The notes under the pieces: model-generated
What the model saw: only the letters and a program-made list of their open reading frames with translations
Database searches by the model: none
Told to the model about the DNA's origin: nothing
Translations under genes and position numbers: made by a program
Assembly (NCBI GenBank): GCA_021800645.1
Contig: JAJYYT010000149.1
Location: 1 to 5,746 of the forward strand
Source of the DNA: Actinomycetes bacterium
Lineage (GTDB): Bacteria; Actinomycetota; Acidimicrobiia; Acidimicrobiales; RAAP-2
Length of the DNA: 5,746 bases
Direction: 5' to 3'
Shown here: in pieces, positions 1 through 5,398 of the stretch
Numbering within the stretch: position 1 is the stretch's first letter
How the letters are laid out: each line of letters begins with the position of its first letter

Positions 1-1
1 C

Positions 2-865
2 TCGGCGGGCGACGACGGTCCGCGTGTGGAAGACGATGCAGTCTGGGGCCTGGGTGCGTGTGACATGAAGGGCGGCGTCGCCGTGATCCTCGACCTTGCG
101 GCGACGTGCGCGGAGCCGGCAGTCGACGTCACCTGGTGCCTGTACGCCCGGGAGGAGGTCGGGCGCGAGGAGAACGGGCTCTTGGAGCTGTGGCGCGAGC
201 GGCCGGACCTGCTCGTTGCCGACGCGGCCGTCGTGTGCGAGCCGACCGACTCGCACGTGGAGGCGGGATGCCAGGGAAGCGTGCGTGCAGAGTTCCACCT
301 CGGTGGCATACGGGCTCACGTTGCCCGCCCGTTCACGGGTCGCAACGCCATCCACCGGCTTGCTCCGCTGCTCGAACGCGTGGCGTCGTGGAGAGGGCGG
401 ACCGTCGAGATCGACGGCTGCGAGTACGCCGAGCAGCTGCAGGCCGTCTCGGTGTCAGGCGGCGTCGCAGGGAACGTCGTGCCGGACCACGCGGTGCTCA
501 CGGTCAACCACCGCTTCGCCCCCGACCACGATGCGAGCGCCGCCCGCCGTCTGCTGCTCGATCTCACCGACGGGCTGTTCGACGAGGCCCTGGGAGACCA
601 CCTGGCGTTCGTCGACTGGGCCGACGGGGCCCCGCCCGCGCTCGGGCACCCCCTTCTCGCCGCACTGGTCGAGCGCAGTGGCCACCGGCCGCGGGCGAAG
701 CTCGGGTGGACCGACGTCGCGACGATGTGGGCGCACGGCATCCCCGCGACCAACTTCGGCCCCGGCGACCCCCAGCTCGCGCACCACCCCGACGAGCACG
801 TGACGCGCGCGTCGCTGGAACGGTCACGCGAGGTGCTCGGTGGACTGATCGCGCACGGCGCGTGA
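2..865 (+). CDS. dapE: Succinyl-diaminopimelate desuccinylase DapE (M20 metallopeptidase family), 5' end cut by window
   Basis: Cytosolic zinc hydrolase of lysine/meso-diaminopimelate synthesis: N-succinyl-LL-diaminopimelate to succinate plus LL-diaminopimelate. The frame is open to the window edge, so the GTG at 26 is probably internal; the true start and the first metal-binding His (HxD) lie upstream, about 70 residues being missing if the family length of about 350 holds. Visible motifs in order are GACDMKGG (bridging metal Asp at nt 62-64), REEVG (catalytic and metal Glu pair, nt 152-157), CEPTD (metal Glu, nt 239-241), the GCQGS...AHVARP dimerisation-domain segment, NVVPD...NHRFAPD, and a C-terminal TDV...NFGPG...AHHPDEHV with the last metal His. 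AHVARP replaces the AHSARP usual in Gram-positive DapE, a conservative change since Gram-negative DapE also has Val there. A related M20 amidohydrolase is the alternative, but CEPTD and the GPG...AHHPDE end favour DapE. It converges on lexA. Confidence 0.87.
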   Translation, partial: SAGDDGPRVEDDAVWGLGACDMKGGVAVILDLAATCAEPAVDVTWCLYAREEVGREENGLLELWRERPDLLVADAAVVCEPTDSHVEAGCQGSVRAEFHLGGIRAHVARPFTGRNAIHRLAPLLERVASWRGRTVEIDGCEYAEQLQAVSVSGGVAGNVVPDHAVLTVNHRFAPDHDASAARRLLLDLTDGLFDEALGDHLAFVDWADGAPPALGHPLLAALVERSGHRPRAKLGWTDVATMWAHGIPATNFGPGDPQLAHHPDEHVTRASLERSREVLGGLIAHGA

Positions 866-912
866 CCGGGCCGATCGAGTGGCGACCGAGCGCACCACAC
901 CGCTCCGACGCG

Positions 913-934
913 CCTGCCGCCGGCCGCGGCGAGG
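913..934. terminator. GC-rich hairpin between convergent dapE and lexA, possible bidirectional terminator
   Basis: CCTGCCGC (913-920) pairs with GCGGC-g-AGG (926-934) around the loop CGGCC, giving 8 bp with one bulged G. It lies 48 nt past the dapE stop and 4 nt past the lexA stop on the opposite strand, in a 72-bp convergent gap. No T-tract follows on either strand, which is common for actinobacterial terminators but weakens the call. Confidence 0.4.
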
Positions 935-937
935 CCT

Positions 938-1567
938 TCAGAGCCGGCGCAGGACGGTGACGACCTTGCCGTAGATGGTGACGTCCTCCGGCAGCAGCTC
1001 CATCGGGGAAAGCGCAGGGTTCCGCGGGGTCAGCACCACCTTGCCTCCGCGCCGGGAGAACAGCTTCACGGTCGCCTCGTCACCCGGGATCCCTGCGACG
1101 ACGATCTCGCCGTCCTCGGCATCGGGCTGCTGGCGGACGACGACGAAGTCGCCGTCGAAGATGCCCGCTTCGATCATCGAGTCGCCGTGCACGCGCAGCA
1201 TGAAGAGCGCACCGCGGCCGGTGAAGGCCTCGGGGAGCGCGACGATCTCCTCGACGTTCTCCTGGGCGAGCACTCCCGTCCCTGCGGCGACGTCGCCGAC
1301 GAGCGGCACGTGGCGGACGGGACCGGCGGCCATCGCGACCTGGGACGTCGGCTCGTAGCGGACCTGGATCGCCCGGGGCTTGGTCGGGTCCCGCTGTAGG
1401 TAGCCCTCTCGCTGGAGAACGGCGAGATGGCTGTGCACGGACGCCGGGGAGGCGAGCCCGGCCGCCTCGCCGATCTCCCGCACCGAGGGCGGGTAGCCCC
1501 GCTCCCGAAGGCAGTCGCCGATGAACTCCAGGATCTGGCGCCGCTTCCCGCTGAGCACCTGCGCCAC
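938..1567 (-). CDS. lexA: LexA, SOS-response transcriptional repressor
   Basis: Repressor of the DNA-damage regulon; it self-cleaves when stimulated by RecA-ssDNA filaments. The protein is 209 aa from the chosen start. Residues 8-70 form the winged helix-turn-helix (RGYPPSVREIGEAAGLASP, then the SPASVHSHLAVLQREGYL recognition segment). Residues 86-209 form the S24 peptidase fold: scissile Ala95-Gly96 in GDVAAG, catalytic Ser130 in HGDSM and Lys168 in ATVK. All parts for autoproteolysis are present. I chose GTG 1567 because a perfect GAGGAGG (minus strand, 1582-1576) sits 8 nt upstream. GTG 1573 is only 2 nt from it, and more distal in-frame starts (to 1675) would lie inside the LexA boxes and promoter. 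It is divergent from the LysM gene, and boxes at its own promoter indicate autoregulation. No frameshift or missing key residue is seen. Confidence 0.97.
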   Translation of the reverse strand: MAQVLSGKRRQILEFIGDCLRERGYPPSVREIGEAAGLASPASVHSHLAVLQREGYLQRDPTKPRAIQVRYEPTSQVAMAAGPVRHVPLVGDVAAGTGVLAQENVEEIVALPEAFTGRGALFMLRVHGDSMIEAGIFDGDFVVVRQQPDAEDGEIVVAGIPGDEATVKLFSRRGGKVVLTPRNPALSPMELLPEDVTIYGKVVTVLRRL

Positions 1568-1575
1568 GGTCACAA

Positions 1576-1582
1576 CCTCCTC
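1576..1582 (-). promoter_or_regulatory. lexA ribosome binding site
   Basis: GAGGAGG on the minus strand, 8 nt before GTG 1567. It decides the lexA start in favour of the 209-aa product. Confidence 0.8.
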
Positions 1583-1601
1583 GTAGGCTCGCCGACAGTG
1601 A

Positions 1602-1615
1602 CGAACATATGTTTG
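1602..1615. promoter_or_regulatory. LexA box 1 (lexA proximal)
   Basis: CGAACATATGTTTG matches the Gram-positive/actinobacterial LexA operator CGAAC-N4-GTTCG with one mismatch (T for C at position 13). It spans the predicted lexA transcription start (about 1613), so bound LexA would block initiation. Confidence 0.9.
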
Positions 1616-1619
1616 CCAG

Positions 1620-1648
1620 AGCATAGCGGTGGGGCCTCCCAAGGGCAA
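1620..1648 (-). promoter_or_regulatory. lexA promoter
   Basis: On the minus strand, TTGCCC (-35, 1648-1643) and TATGCT (-10, 1625-1620) are separated by exactly 17 bp. The predicted start near 1613 gives a leader of about 46 nt. The -35 overlaps LexA box 2 and the start lies in LexA box 1. Sigma-70-type assignment is by inspection only. Confidence 0.7.
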
Positions 1649-1659
1649 ACATCTGTTCG
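1646..1659. promoter_or_regulatory. LexA box 2 (overlaps lexA -35)
   Basis: CAAACATCTGTTCG differs from CGAAC-N4-GTTCG only at position 2. It overlaps three bases of the lexA -35 element and lies upstream of the rightward promoter, so it could contribute to repression of both. Confidence 0.87.
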
Positions 1660-1668
1660 CAGTACACC

Positions 1669-1697
1669 TTGACACGAACGTATGTTCGTGTTGAGAT
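1669..1697 (+). promoter_or_regulatory. Rightward promoter of the LysM–nrdR–PIG-L–dinB operon
   Basis: A perfect TTGACA (-35, 1669-1674) is followed after 17 bp by TGAGAT (-10, 1692-1697), which matches TATAAT at only 3 of 6 positions. The predicted start near 1704 gives a leader of about 134 nt. LexA box 3 fills most of the spacer and box 4 lies just downstream of the start. The -10 is the weak part of the call. Confidence 0.65.
1675..1688. promoter_or_regulatory. LexA box 3 (perfect, in the rightward promoter spacer)
   Basis: CGAACGTATGTTCG is a perfect match to CGAAC-N4-GTTCG. It begins at the base after the TTGACA element, so LexA bound here should exclude RNA polymerase from the rightward promoter. 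Confidence 0.95.
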
Positions 1698-1709
1698 CAG
1701 GGTGGGAGG

Positions 1710-1723
1710 CGAACGGGTGTTCG
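1710..1723. promoter_or_regulatory. LexA box 4 (downstream of rightward start)
   Basis: CGAACGGGTGTTCG is a second perfect CGAAC-N4-GTTCG operator, at about +7 to +20 of the predicted rightward transcript. This position suits a roadblock or a second cooperative site. Confidence 0.9.
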
Positions 1724-1746
1724 CCACCGGCAGGGTGCCCGGCGGC
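1723..1746 (+). other. Imperfect stem-loop in the long 5' leader of the operon
   Basis: GCCaCCGGCA (1723-1732) pairs with TGCCcGGcGGC (1736-1746) around a GGG loop: 9 bp with one mismatch and one bulged C. It starts at the last base of LexA box 4, about 20 nt into the predicted transcript. There is no T-tract, so a simple terminator is unlikely. It may be chance pairing in GC-rich DNA. Confidence 0.3.
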
Positions 1747-1824
1747 GCTCGAGAACCCGAGAGGCGATCCCGGAGCAGGTCCGGAGATGGCCCGACAAGG
1801 CAAAAGGACCCGAGAAGGATGGAC

Positions 1825-1830
1825 GAGGAG
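1825..1830 (+). promoter_or_regulatory. Ribosome binding site of the LysM gene
   Basis: GAGGAG lies 7 nt before ATG 1838 and selects it over the in-frame ATG 1787. ATG 1787 has only a GGAG directly abutting it and one 11 nt upstream. Confidence 0.65.
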
Positions 1831-1837
1831 CAGGGAC

Positions 1838-2365
1838 ATGGTGATCGCACCGGTACTGGACGACGGGGCCACAGACTGGTCGGTGGGTCGGTTCGGCGTG
1901 TCGTGGCGGTGCTCGGTGCCCGAGCTCGTCCGTGACCGCGCCGTCGCGGACGCCGAGGCGAGGCCGCATGCGCGGTCTGGCATGGGTTCGACGGGCCCGG
2001 TGGTTCCTTGGCCCGACGTGTCCGCCGCGGTCCGCACCAGAGTGGACGTCTCACGGCGCGAGGTTCGGGGCTCGGCCGTTCGTCGGCGCCGCCGTGGCGT
2101 GCTCCTCGGCGTGATCGGCGCTGGGGTGACGTGCGCGCTCGCGCTTCCCATCGCGCCGCTCGGCGGGGCGCCCGCCGAGGTGCACCCCCAAGGGGATGGC
2201 CAGATCGCTTCCGAGAGGATCTACGTGGTGCGCCCTGGCGACACGTTGTGGTCGATCGCGTCGCACCTGGACGGTGGCGGCGACCCGAGGCCGCTGGCCG
2301 AGGCGCTCGCCAGGGAGATCGGCTCAGCGGTCGTCGTCCCAGGCGAGCGCATCCCAATCCCCTGA
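1838..2365 (+). CDS. LysM-domain single-pass membrane protein, probable SOS cell-division inhibitor (ChiZ/DivS/YneA-like)
   Basis: The protein is 175 aa. Residues 1-86 look disordered and Arg-rich (16 Arg against 10 acidic residues), ending in RRRRR at 82-86. Residues 87-105 form one transmembrane helix with positive-inside topology. Residues 127-175 are an extracytoplasmic LysM module (YVVRPGDTLWSIA ... VVPGERIPIP), which binds peptidoglycan GlcNAc. This disordered-Arg tail, helix and LysM layout, placed divergent to lexA and before nrdR, matches mycobacterial ChiZ (Rv2719c). Corynebacterial DivS and Bacillus YneA are analogous SOS-induced septation blockers. Function is inferred from architecture, position and two perfect LexA boxes; the N-terminal half has no recognisable conserved motif. 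Cys99 lies in the helix and is not a lipobox, since no signal peptide precedes it. An in-frame ATG at 1787 would add 17 residues. It is probably the first gene of the operon, 53 nt before nrdR. Confidence 0.85.
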   Translation: MVIAPVLDDGATDWSVGRFGVSWRCSVPELVRDRAVADAEARPHARSGMGSTGPVVPWPDVSAAVRTRVDVSRREVRGSAVRRRRRGVLLGVIGAGVTCALALPIAPLGGAPAEVHPQGDGQIASERIYVVRPGDTLWSIASHLDGGGDPRPLAEALAREIGSAVVVPGERIPIP

Positions 2366-2418
2366 TCGGGCAGGTCGGCGGCGGTGCGCTGAAGCCGCGC
2401 AGCACTAACGTCGTCGGG

Positions 2419-2889
2419 GTGCGGTGTCCGTGGTGCGGTGCAGACGACGACAGGGTCGTCGACTCGCGCACGGCCGACGAGGGCGCGGCGATCCGACGCC
2501 GGCGAGAGTGCCTCGGGTGCAGCCGTCGCTTCACCACCTTCGAGCGTGTCGAAGAGCAGCCGTTGTGGGTGGTGAAGCGCTCCGGCCAGCGCGAGCCCTT
2601 TGACCGGGCGAAGCTGGTCGCAGGCGTCCAGGCCGCCTGCAAGAACCGACCGGTCACCGGCGAGATGCTCCAGCAGCTCGCGAGCCGCGTGGAAGAGCAG
2701 CTCCGGGCGGAGTCGCCCGAGCCCACGAGCCAACGGGTGGGGATGGCGGTCCTCGAGCAGCTGAAGGACCTCGACGACGTCGCCTACCTGCGGTTCGCCA
2801 GCGTCTACAAGGGCTTCGAGGACGCGGTGGACTTCCAGCGAGAAGTCGGGCTGTTGATCAAGACGACCGTGCCCAAGCAGCGGGCCTGA
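2419..2889 (+). CDS. nrdR: NrdR, ATP-cone transcriptional repressor of ribonucleotide reductase genes
   Basis: Zinc-dependent repressor that senses ATP/dATP and binds paired NrdR boxes before nrd operons, limiting deoxynucleotide synthesis. At 156 aa it has the usual family length. GTG 2419 gives the canonical N-terminus MRCPWCG. Residues 1-45 are the zinc ribbon with Cys3, Cys6, Cys31 and Cys34, including the family signature DSR and RRRREC. Residues 49-139 are the ATP-cone (VVKRSGQREPFDRAKL through VAYLRFASVYKGFED). Upstream in-frame extension would overlap the LysM gene and precede the invariant start motif. The ribosome binding site is weak (GGGG adjoining the start), consistent with translation within an operon. 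No nrd structural gene or NrdR box is visible in this window, so its targets are elsewhere. Confidence 0.97.
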   Translation: MRCPWCGADDDRVVDSRTADEGAAIRRRRECLGCSRRFTTFERVEEQPLWVVKRSGQREPFDRAKLVAGVQAACKNRPVTGEMLQQLASRVEEQLRAESPEPTSQRVGMAVLEQLKDLDDVAYLRFASVYKGFEDAVDFQREVGLLIKTTVPKQRA

Positions 2890-2908
2890 CTCCGGCGGGC
2901 TGACTGCG

Positions 2909-3622
2909 GTGCCCGAGCTCGTCACCTCCGTGCCCGGCGTCGCGCTCGCCGTCTACGCCCACCCTGACGACGCCGACGTGGCGTGCGGCGGCACCCTCGC
3001 GTCGTGGACGAGGAAGGGCGCCTCGGTCCACCTGGTGGTCTGCACGGACGGCGGCCGTGGAACGCGCGACCGCGCGGTGCAGCCCGCGGAGCTCGCCCGG
3101 CGTCGCGCCGGCGAGCTCGCCGCGGCCGCGAAGACGATCGGCCTCGCCTCGTACTGCGTGCTTGGCGCGAGCGACGGAGAGCTCGACCGGAGGCCGACAT
3201 TCGTCGGCGAGCTGGTCGGGCTCGTCCGTTCGCTGCGTCCCGAGGTGGTGCTCGGTCACGACCCGACTGCGGTCTTCTTCGGGCAGGAGTACTTCAACCA
3301 CCGCGACCACAGGGTCGCGGGATGGGCGTTGCTCGACGCGCTGTCTCCTTCCGCCGCGCTCCCGCTCTACTTCCCCGAAGCTGGCCCGCCGCACCAGGTG
3401 TCGGCGGTGTACCTCTCGGGAACCCTGGAGCCCGACGTGTGGGTGGACATCTCGGAGACGGTCGAGGTCAAGGCGGCGGCGGTCGAGTGCCATCGCAGCC
3501 AGTTCGCCGGCGCAGAGGCTGGATGGGCGGCGGAGGCGGTTCGCCGACGTGCCGAAGAGGAAGGCCGCCGTGCAGGCGTGGTCTACGCCGAGGGCTTCCG
3601 GCGGCTGCGCCTCGGTGGCTGA
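2909..3622 (+). CDS. PIG-L/LmbE-family zinc-dependent N-deacetylase, substrate unknown
   Basis: The protein is 237 aa, with no signal peptide or membrane segment seen, so probably cytosolic. The family removes N-acetyl groups from GlcNAc-type conjugates (MshB in mycothiol and BshB in bacillithiol synthesis; Mca cleaves mycothiol S-conjugates). The motif YAHPDDADVACGGTLA holds zinc ligand His18, the catalytic Asp20 and Asp21. HRDHR (131-135) supplies the third ligand, His134. The C-terminal segment VDISETVEVKAAAVECHRSQF (172-192) is typical of the family. GTG 2909 is 19 nt after the nrdR stop. GTG 2930 is an alternative that still leaves AHPDD intact; neither has a strong ribosome binding site. 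The last 8 nt overlap the dinB start, suggesting translational coupling. The length is nearer BshB-like and generic LmbE proteins than Mca (about 290 aa), but motifs alone do not assign a substrate. Confidence 0.9.
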   Translation: MPELVTSVPGVALAVYAHPDDADVACGGTLASWTRKGASVHLVVCTDGGRGTRDRAVQPAELARRRAGELAAAAKTIGLASYCVLGASDGELDRRPTFVGELVGLVRSLRPEVVLGHDPTAVFFGQEYFNHRDHRVAGWALLDALSPSAALPLYFPEAGPPHQVSAVYLSGTLEPDVWVDISETVEVKAAAVECHRSQFAGAEAGWAAEAVRRRAEEEGRRAGVVYAEGFRRLRLGG

Positions 3623-4988
3623 GCTCGGATCTCCGCCGGTGGGCGCCTCCGACGTGGGACGGCGGCGGGAGCCGAGCATCCTCCACGTCGACATGGACGC
3701 CTTCTTTGCCTCCGTCGAGGTGCTCGACGATCCGACGCTCGCCGGCAGGCCGGTGATCGTGGGAGGCAGCGGCGCGCGGGGCGTGGTCGCATCTTGCAGC
3801 TACGAGGCTCGCGTGCACGGCGTGCGCTCCGCGATGGCGTCGTTGCGCGCGCGCAGGCTGTGCCCGGACGCGGTGTTCGTCGAAGGCCACTTTGCCAGGT
3901 ACGAGGAGGTCAGCGCTCGACTACGCGAGGTGTTGCTGTCCTTCACGCCGCTCGTAGAGCCCATCGGGCTCGACGAGGCGTTCCTCGACGTCTGCGGCGC
4001 ACTTCGTCTGTTCGGCACGCCGGCAGAGATCGCCGCGGCGATCCGGCTTCGCGTGCGCGAGGAGCTCGCGCTCGACTGCTCGGTCGGCGCCGGACGGTCC
4101 AAGACGATCGCGAAGCTCGCGTCACGTGCCGCGAAGCCACGAGTGGGATCTCAGGGGAAGCTCCCAGGGGCCGGCGTGGTCGTGATCGAGCCACAGGAAG
4201 AGCTCGGGTTCCTGCATCCCATGGGGGTCGAGCAGCTGTGGGGTGTCGGGCCCGCGACGGCCAAGCGGCTCGCAGCTCTCGGGGCTCGGACGGTCGGCGA
4301 CCTCGCCAGGCTTCCCGAGGCAGCGCTCGTGCGCGCGCTCGGCAAGGCGAACGGTCGGCATCTCGCCGCGCTCGCGCGTGGCGACGACCGTGCGCCAGTG
4401 GTCCCTCAGCGCCTAGCGAAATCGATCGGGCGCGAAGAGACCTTCCGCGAGGACCTCGCCGACCGCAACGCTCTCCGGCGTCACGCGAAGCGGATGGCCG
4501 AGCTGGTGGCGGATCAGCTGCGCGCGGGCCGGCAGGTGGCGCGGACGGTCACCGTCAAGGTAAAGCTCTCCGACTTCTCGCTCGTGACGCGGGCGCACAC
4601 CATGAAGGCGGGGCTCGACACCGGCTCGGCGATCGGCATGATCGCGGTCGCGCTCTTGGACGCGGTGGAGCTTTCGACCGGGGTGCGGCTGCTCGGGGTC
4701 AGCGTGTCGGGGCTCCAGTCGGCGTCAGCGGGTCGCCAGCTTCGCTTCGAGCTCGAGAACCCCGCGAGCGGCGGGCCCGAGCGCGGCGTCGCGGCTGCGG
4801 CGCGCCGCGAGGACCACTGGCGCGAGGTGATCGGCGCGGTCGATGCGATCCGCCGTCGGTTCGGCTCGGCGGCAGTGGGCGCGGCATCGATGGTGGGTCC
4901 CGAAGGCATCGTCGTCCCGGCACGCCGACAGTCGCGATGGGGGCCGAGCGAGCGTGAAGGAGACGGGACGAAGAGCTCTGCGAGCTGA
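3615..4988 (+). CDS. dinB: DNA polymerase IV (Y-family translesion polymerase DinB)
   Basis: Error-prone polymerase for lesion bypass, recruited by the beta clamp. The protein is 457 aa from GTG 3615. HVDMDAFFASVE (24-35) gives metal ligands Asp26/Asp28 and steric-gate Phe31. SYEARVHGVRSAM (62-74) is the fingers nucleotide-contact region, and GLDEAFLD (118-125) the catalytic Asp120-Glu121. GAGRSKTIAKLAS (158-170) follows. A helix-hairpin-helix thumb (WGVGPATAKRLAALGA, 209-224) and a little-finger domain (about 268-382, with IGREETF) come next. RQLRFEL (374-380) probably holds the clamp-binding motif. A tail to 457 includes WREVIGAVDAIRRRFG, an extension of the kind found in other actinobacterial DinB proteins. 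The start is uncertain: GTG 3639 or 3654 would trim 8 or 13 non-conserved residues and remove the 8-nt overlap with the deacetylase gene. No LexA box lies directly upstream, so SOS control would come from the operon promoter. Confidence 0.96.
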   Translation: MAELGSPPVGASDVGRRREPSILHVDMDAFFASVEVLDDPTLAGRPVIVGGSGARGVVASCSYEARVHGVRSAMASLRARRLCPDAVFVEGHFARYEEVSARLREVLLSFTPLVEPIGLDEAFLDVCGALRLFGTPAEIAAAIRLRVREELALDCSVGAGRSKTIAKLASRAAKPRVGSQGKLPGAGVVVIEPQEELGFLHPMGVEQLWGVGPATAKRLAALGARTVGDLARLPEAALVRALGKANGRHLAALARGDDRAPVVPQRLAKSIGREETFREDLADRNALRRHAKRMAELVADQLRAGRQVARTVTVKVKLSDFSLVTRAHTMKAGLDTGSAIGMIAVALLDAVELSTGVRLLGVSVSGLQSASAGRQLRFELENPASGGPERGVAAAARREDHWREVIGAVDAIRRRFGSAAVGAASMVGPEGIVVPARRQSRWGPSEREGDGTKSSAS

Positions 4989-5072
4989 GCGCCATGGGCG
5001 ACGCCGCGGGCGCCTTGGGAGGTCGTAGCATCAGAGGAGCGCCAGAGCGCGAAGAGCGCAGGCGGGCCGTCG

Positions 5073-5079
5073 AGGAGGG
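5073..5079 (+). promoter_or_regulatory. Ribosome binding site of the small membrane protein
   Basis: AGGAGGG lies 3 nt before ATG 5083. The spacing is short but the match is among the best in the window, and it supports a real start. Confidence 0.7.
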
Positions 5080-5082
5080 TGC

Positions 5083-5319
5083 ATGGCACACGAAGTGGAA
5101 GCGCAGACCCCAGGGGGCTCTCCTCAGCAGCGTGCCGGTGGCGTGCGCCCACGGCACACGCTCGCCGTGGTCGCGGTCGGCGTCATAGGTGTCCTGATCG
5201 CCTTCTGGGTGCTGAGCTCGATCGCGAGCCTCGTGGCCGTCCTCGTGAAGGTGGTCGTCCTCGTCGCAGTGATCGCAGGGCTCTTCTGGCTGTTGGTCGG
5301 ACGCCACCGGCACCGGTAA
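5083..5319 (+). CDS. Small two-helix membrane protein of unknown function
   Basis: The protein is 78 aa and I do not recognise a family. Residues 1-24 are polar (rich in Gln, Gly, Arg). Two hydrophobic helices follow at about 26-45 (LAVVAVGVIGVLIAFWVL) and 49-72 (LVAVLVKVVVLVAVIAGLFWLL), split by a short SSIAS turn and with one Lys inside the second helix. The tail is basic (GRHRHR). The basic residues before helix 1 and after helix 2 predict a hairpin with both ends in the cytoplasm. It lies 94 nt after dinB, so it may be the last operon gene or have its own promoter (TAGCAT at 5026-5031 could be a -10, but no -35 is evident). A hairpin follows the stop at once. The strong ribosome binding site and coherent hydrophobicity support it as real. 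Confidence 0.75.
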   Translation: MAHEVEAQTPGGSPQQRAGGVRPRHTLAVVAVGVIGVLIAFWVLSSIASLVAVLVKVVVLVAVIAGLFWLLVGRHRHR

Positions 5320-5344
5320 GCCCGCCCCGAAGCAAGGGGCCGGC
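5320..5344 (+). terminator. GC-rich hairpin directly after the small membrane protein gene
   Basis: GCCcGCCCC (5320-5328) pairs with GGGGCcGGC (5336-5344) around a 7-nt loop: 8 bp with one C-C mismatch, starting at the base after the TAA stop. No T-tract follows. A likely actinobacterial-style terminator for the rightward genes. Confidence 0.5.
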
Positions 5345-5398
5345 GTGGAGGATCGGCGTCGCTGTTGGCCTTCGGACCGTGGACCCGGTGCGTGGCCA

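Noticed and set aside
1568..1675. N-terminal extension of lexA to ATG 1675
   Set aside because: It would run through LexA boxes 1 and 2 and the promoter. The strong GAGGAGG points to GTG 1567, where LexA homology starts.
1682..1837. Earlier start of the LysM protein at ATG 1682
   Set aside because: This ATG lies inside LexA box 3, upstream of the predicted transcription start, and has no ribosome binding site.
2008..2418. In-frame upstream extension of nrdR
   Set aside because: It overlaps the LysM gene in another frame and precedes the invariant NrdR N-terminus MRCPWCG; the added sequence is Arg/Ala-rich without a motif.
2366..2418. Possible terminator between the LysM gene and nrdR
   Set aside because: Only a short GC stem with a large loop can be drawn, with no T-tract, and the close spacing favours read-through.
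1080..2726. Very long minus-strand open frame across lexA, the LexA boxes, the LysM gene and nrdR
   Set aside because: It is Arg/Pro/Ser-rich, has no recognisable domain and shadows well-supported genes on both strands; this is expected in GC-rich DNA with few stop codons.
3057..3614. In-frame upstream extension of dinB to 3057
   Set aside because: This stretch is Arg/Ser-rich noise antiparallel in composition to the deacetylase gene it overlaps. DinB homology begins near residue 20 of the GTG 3615 start.
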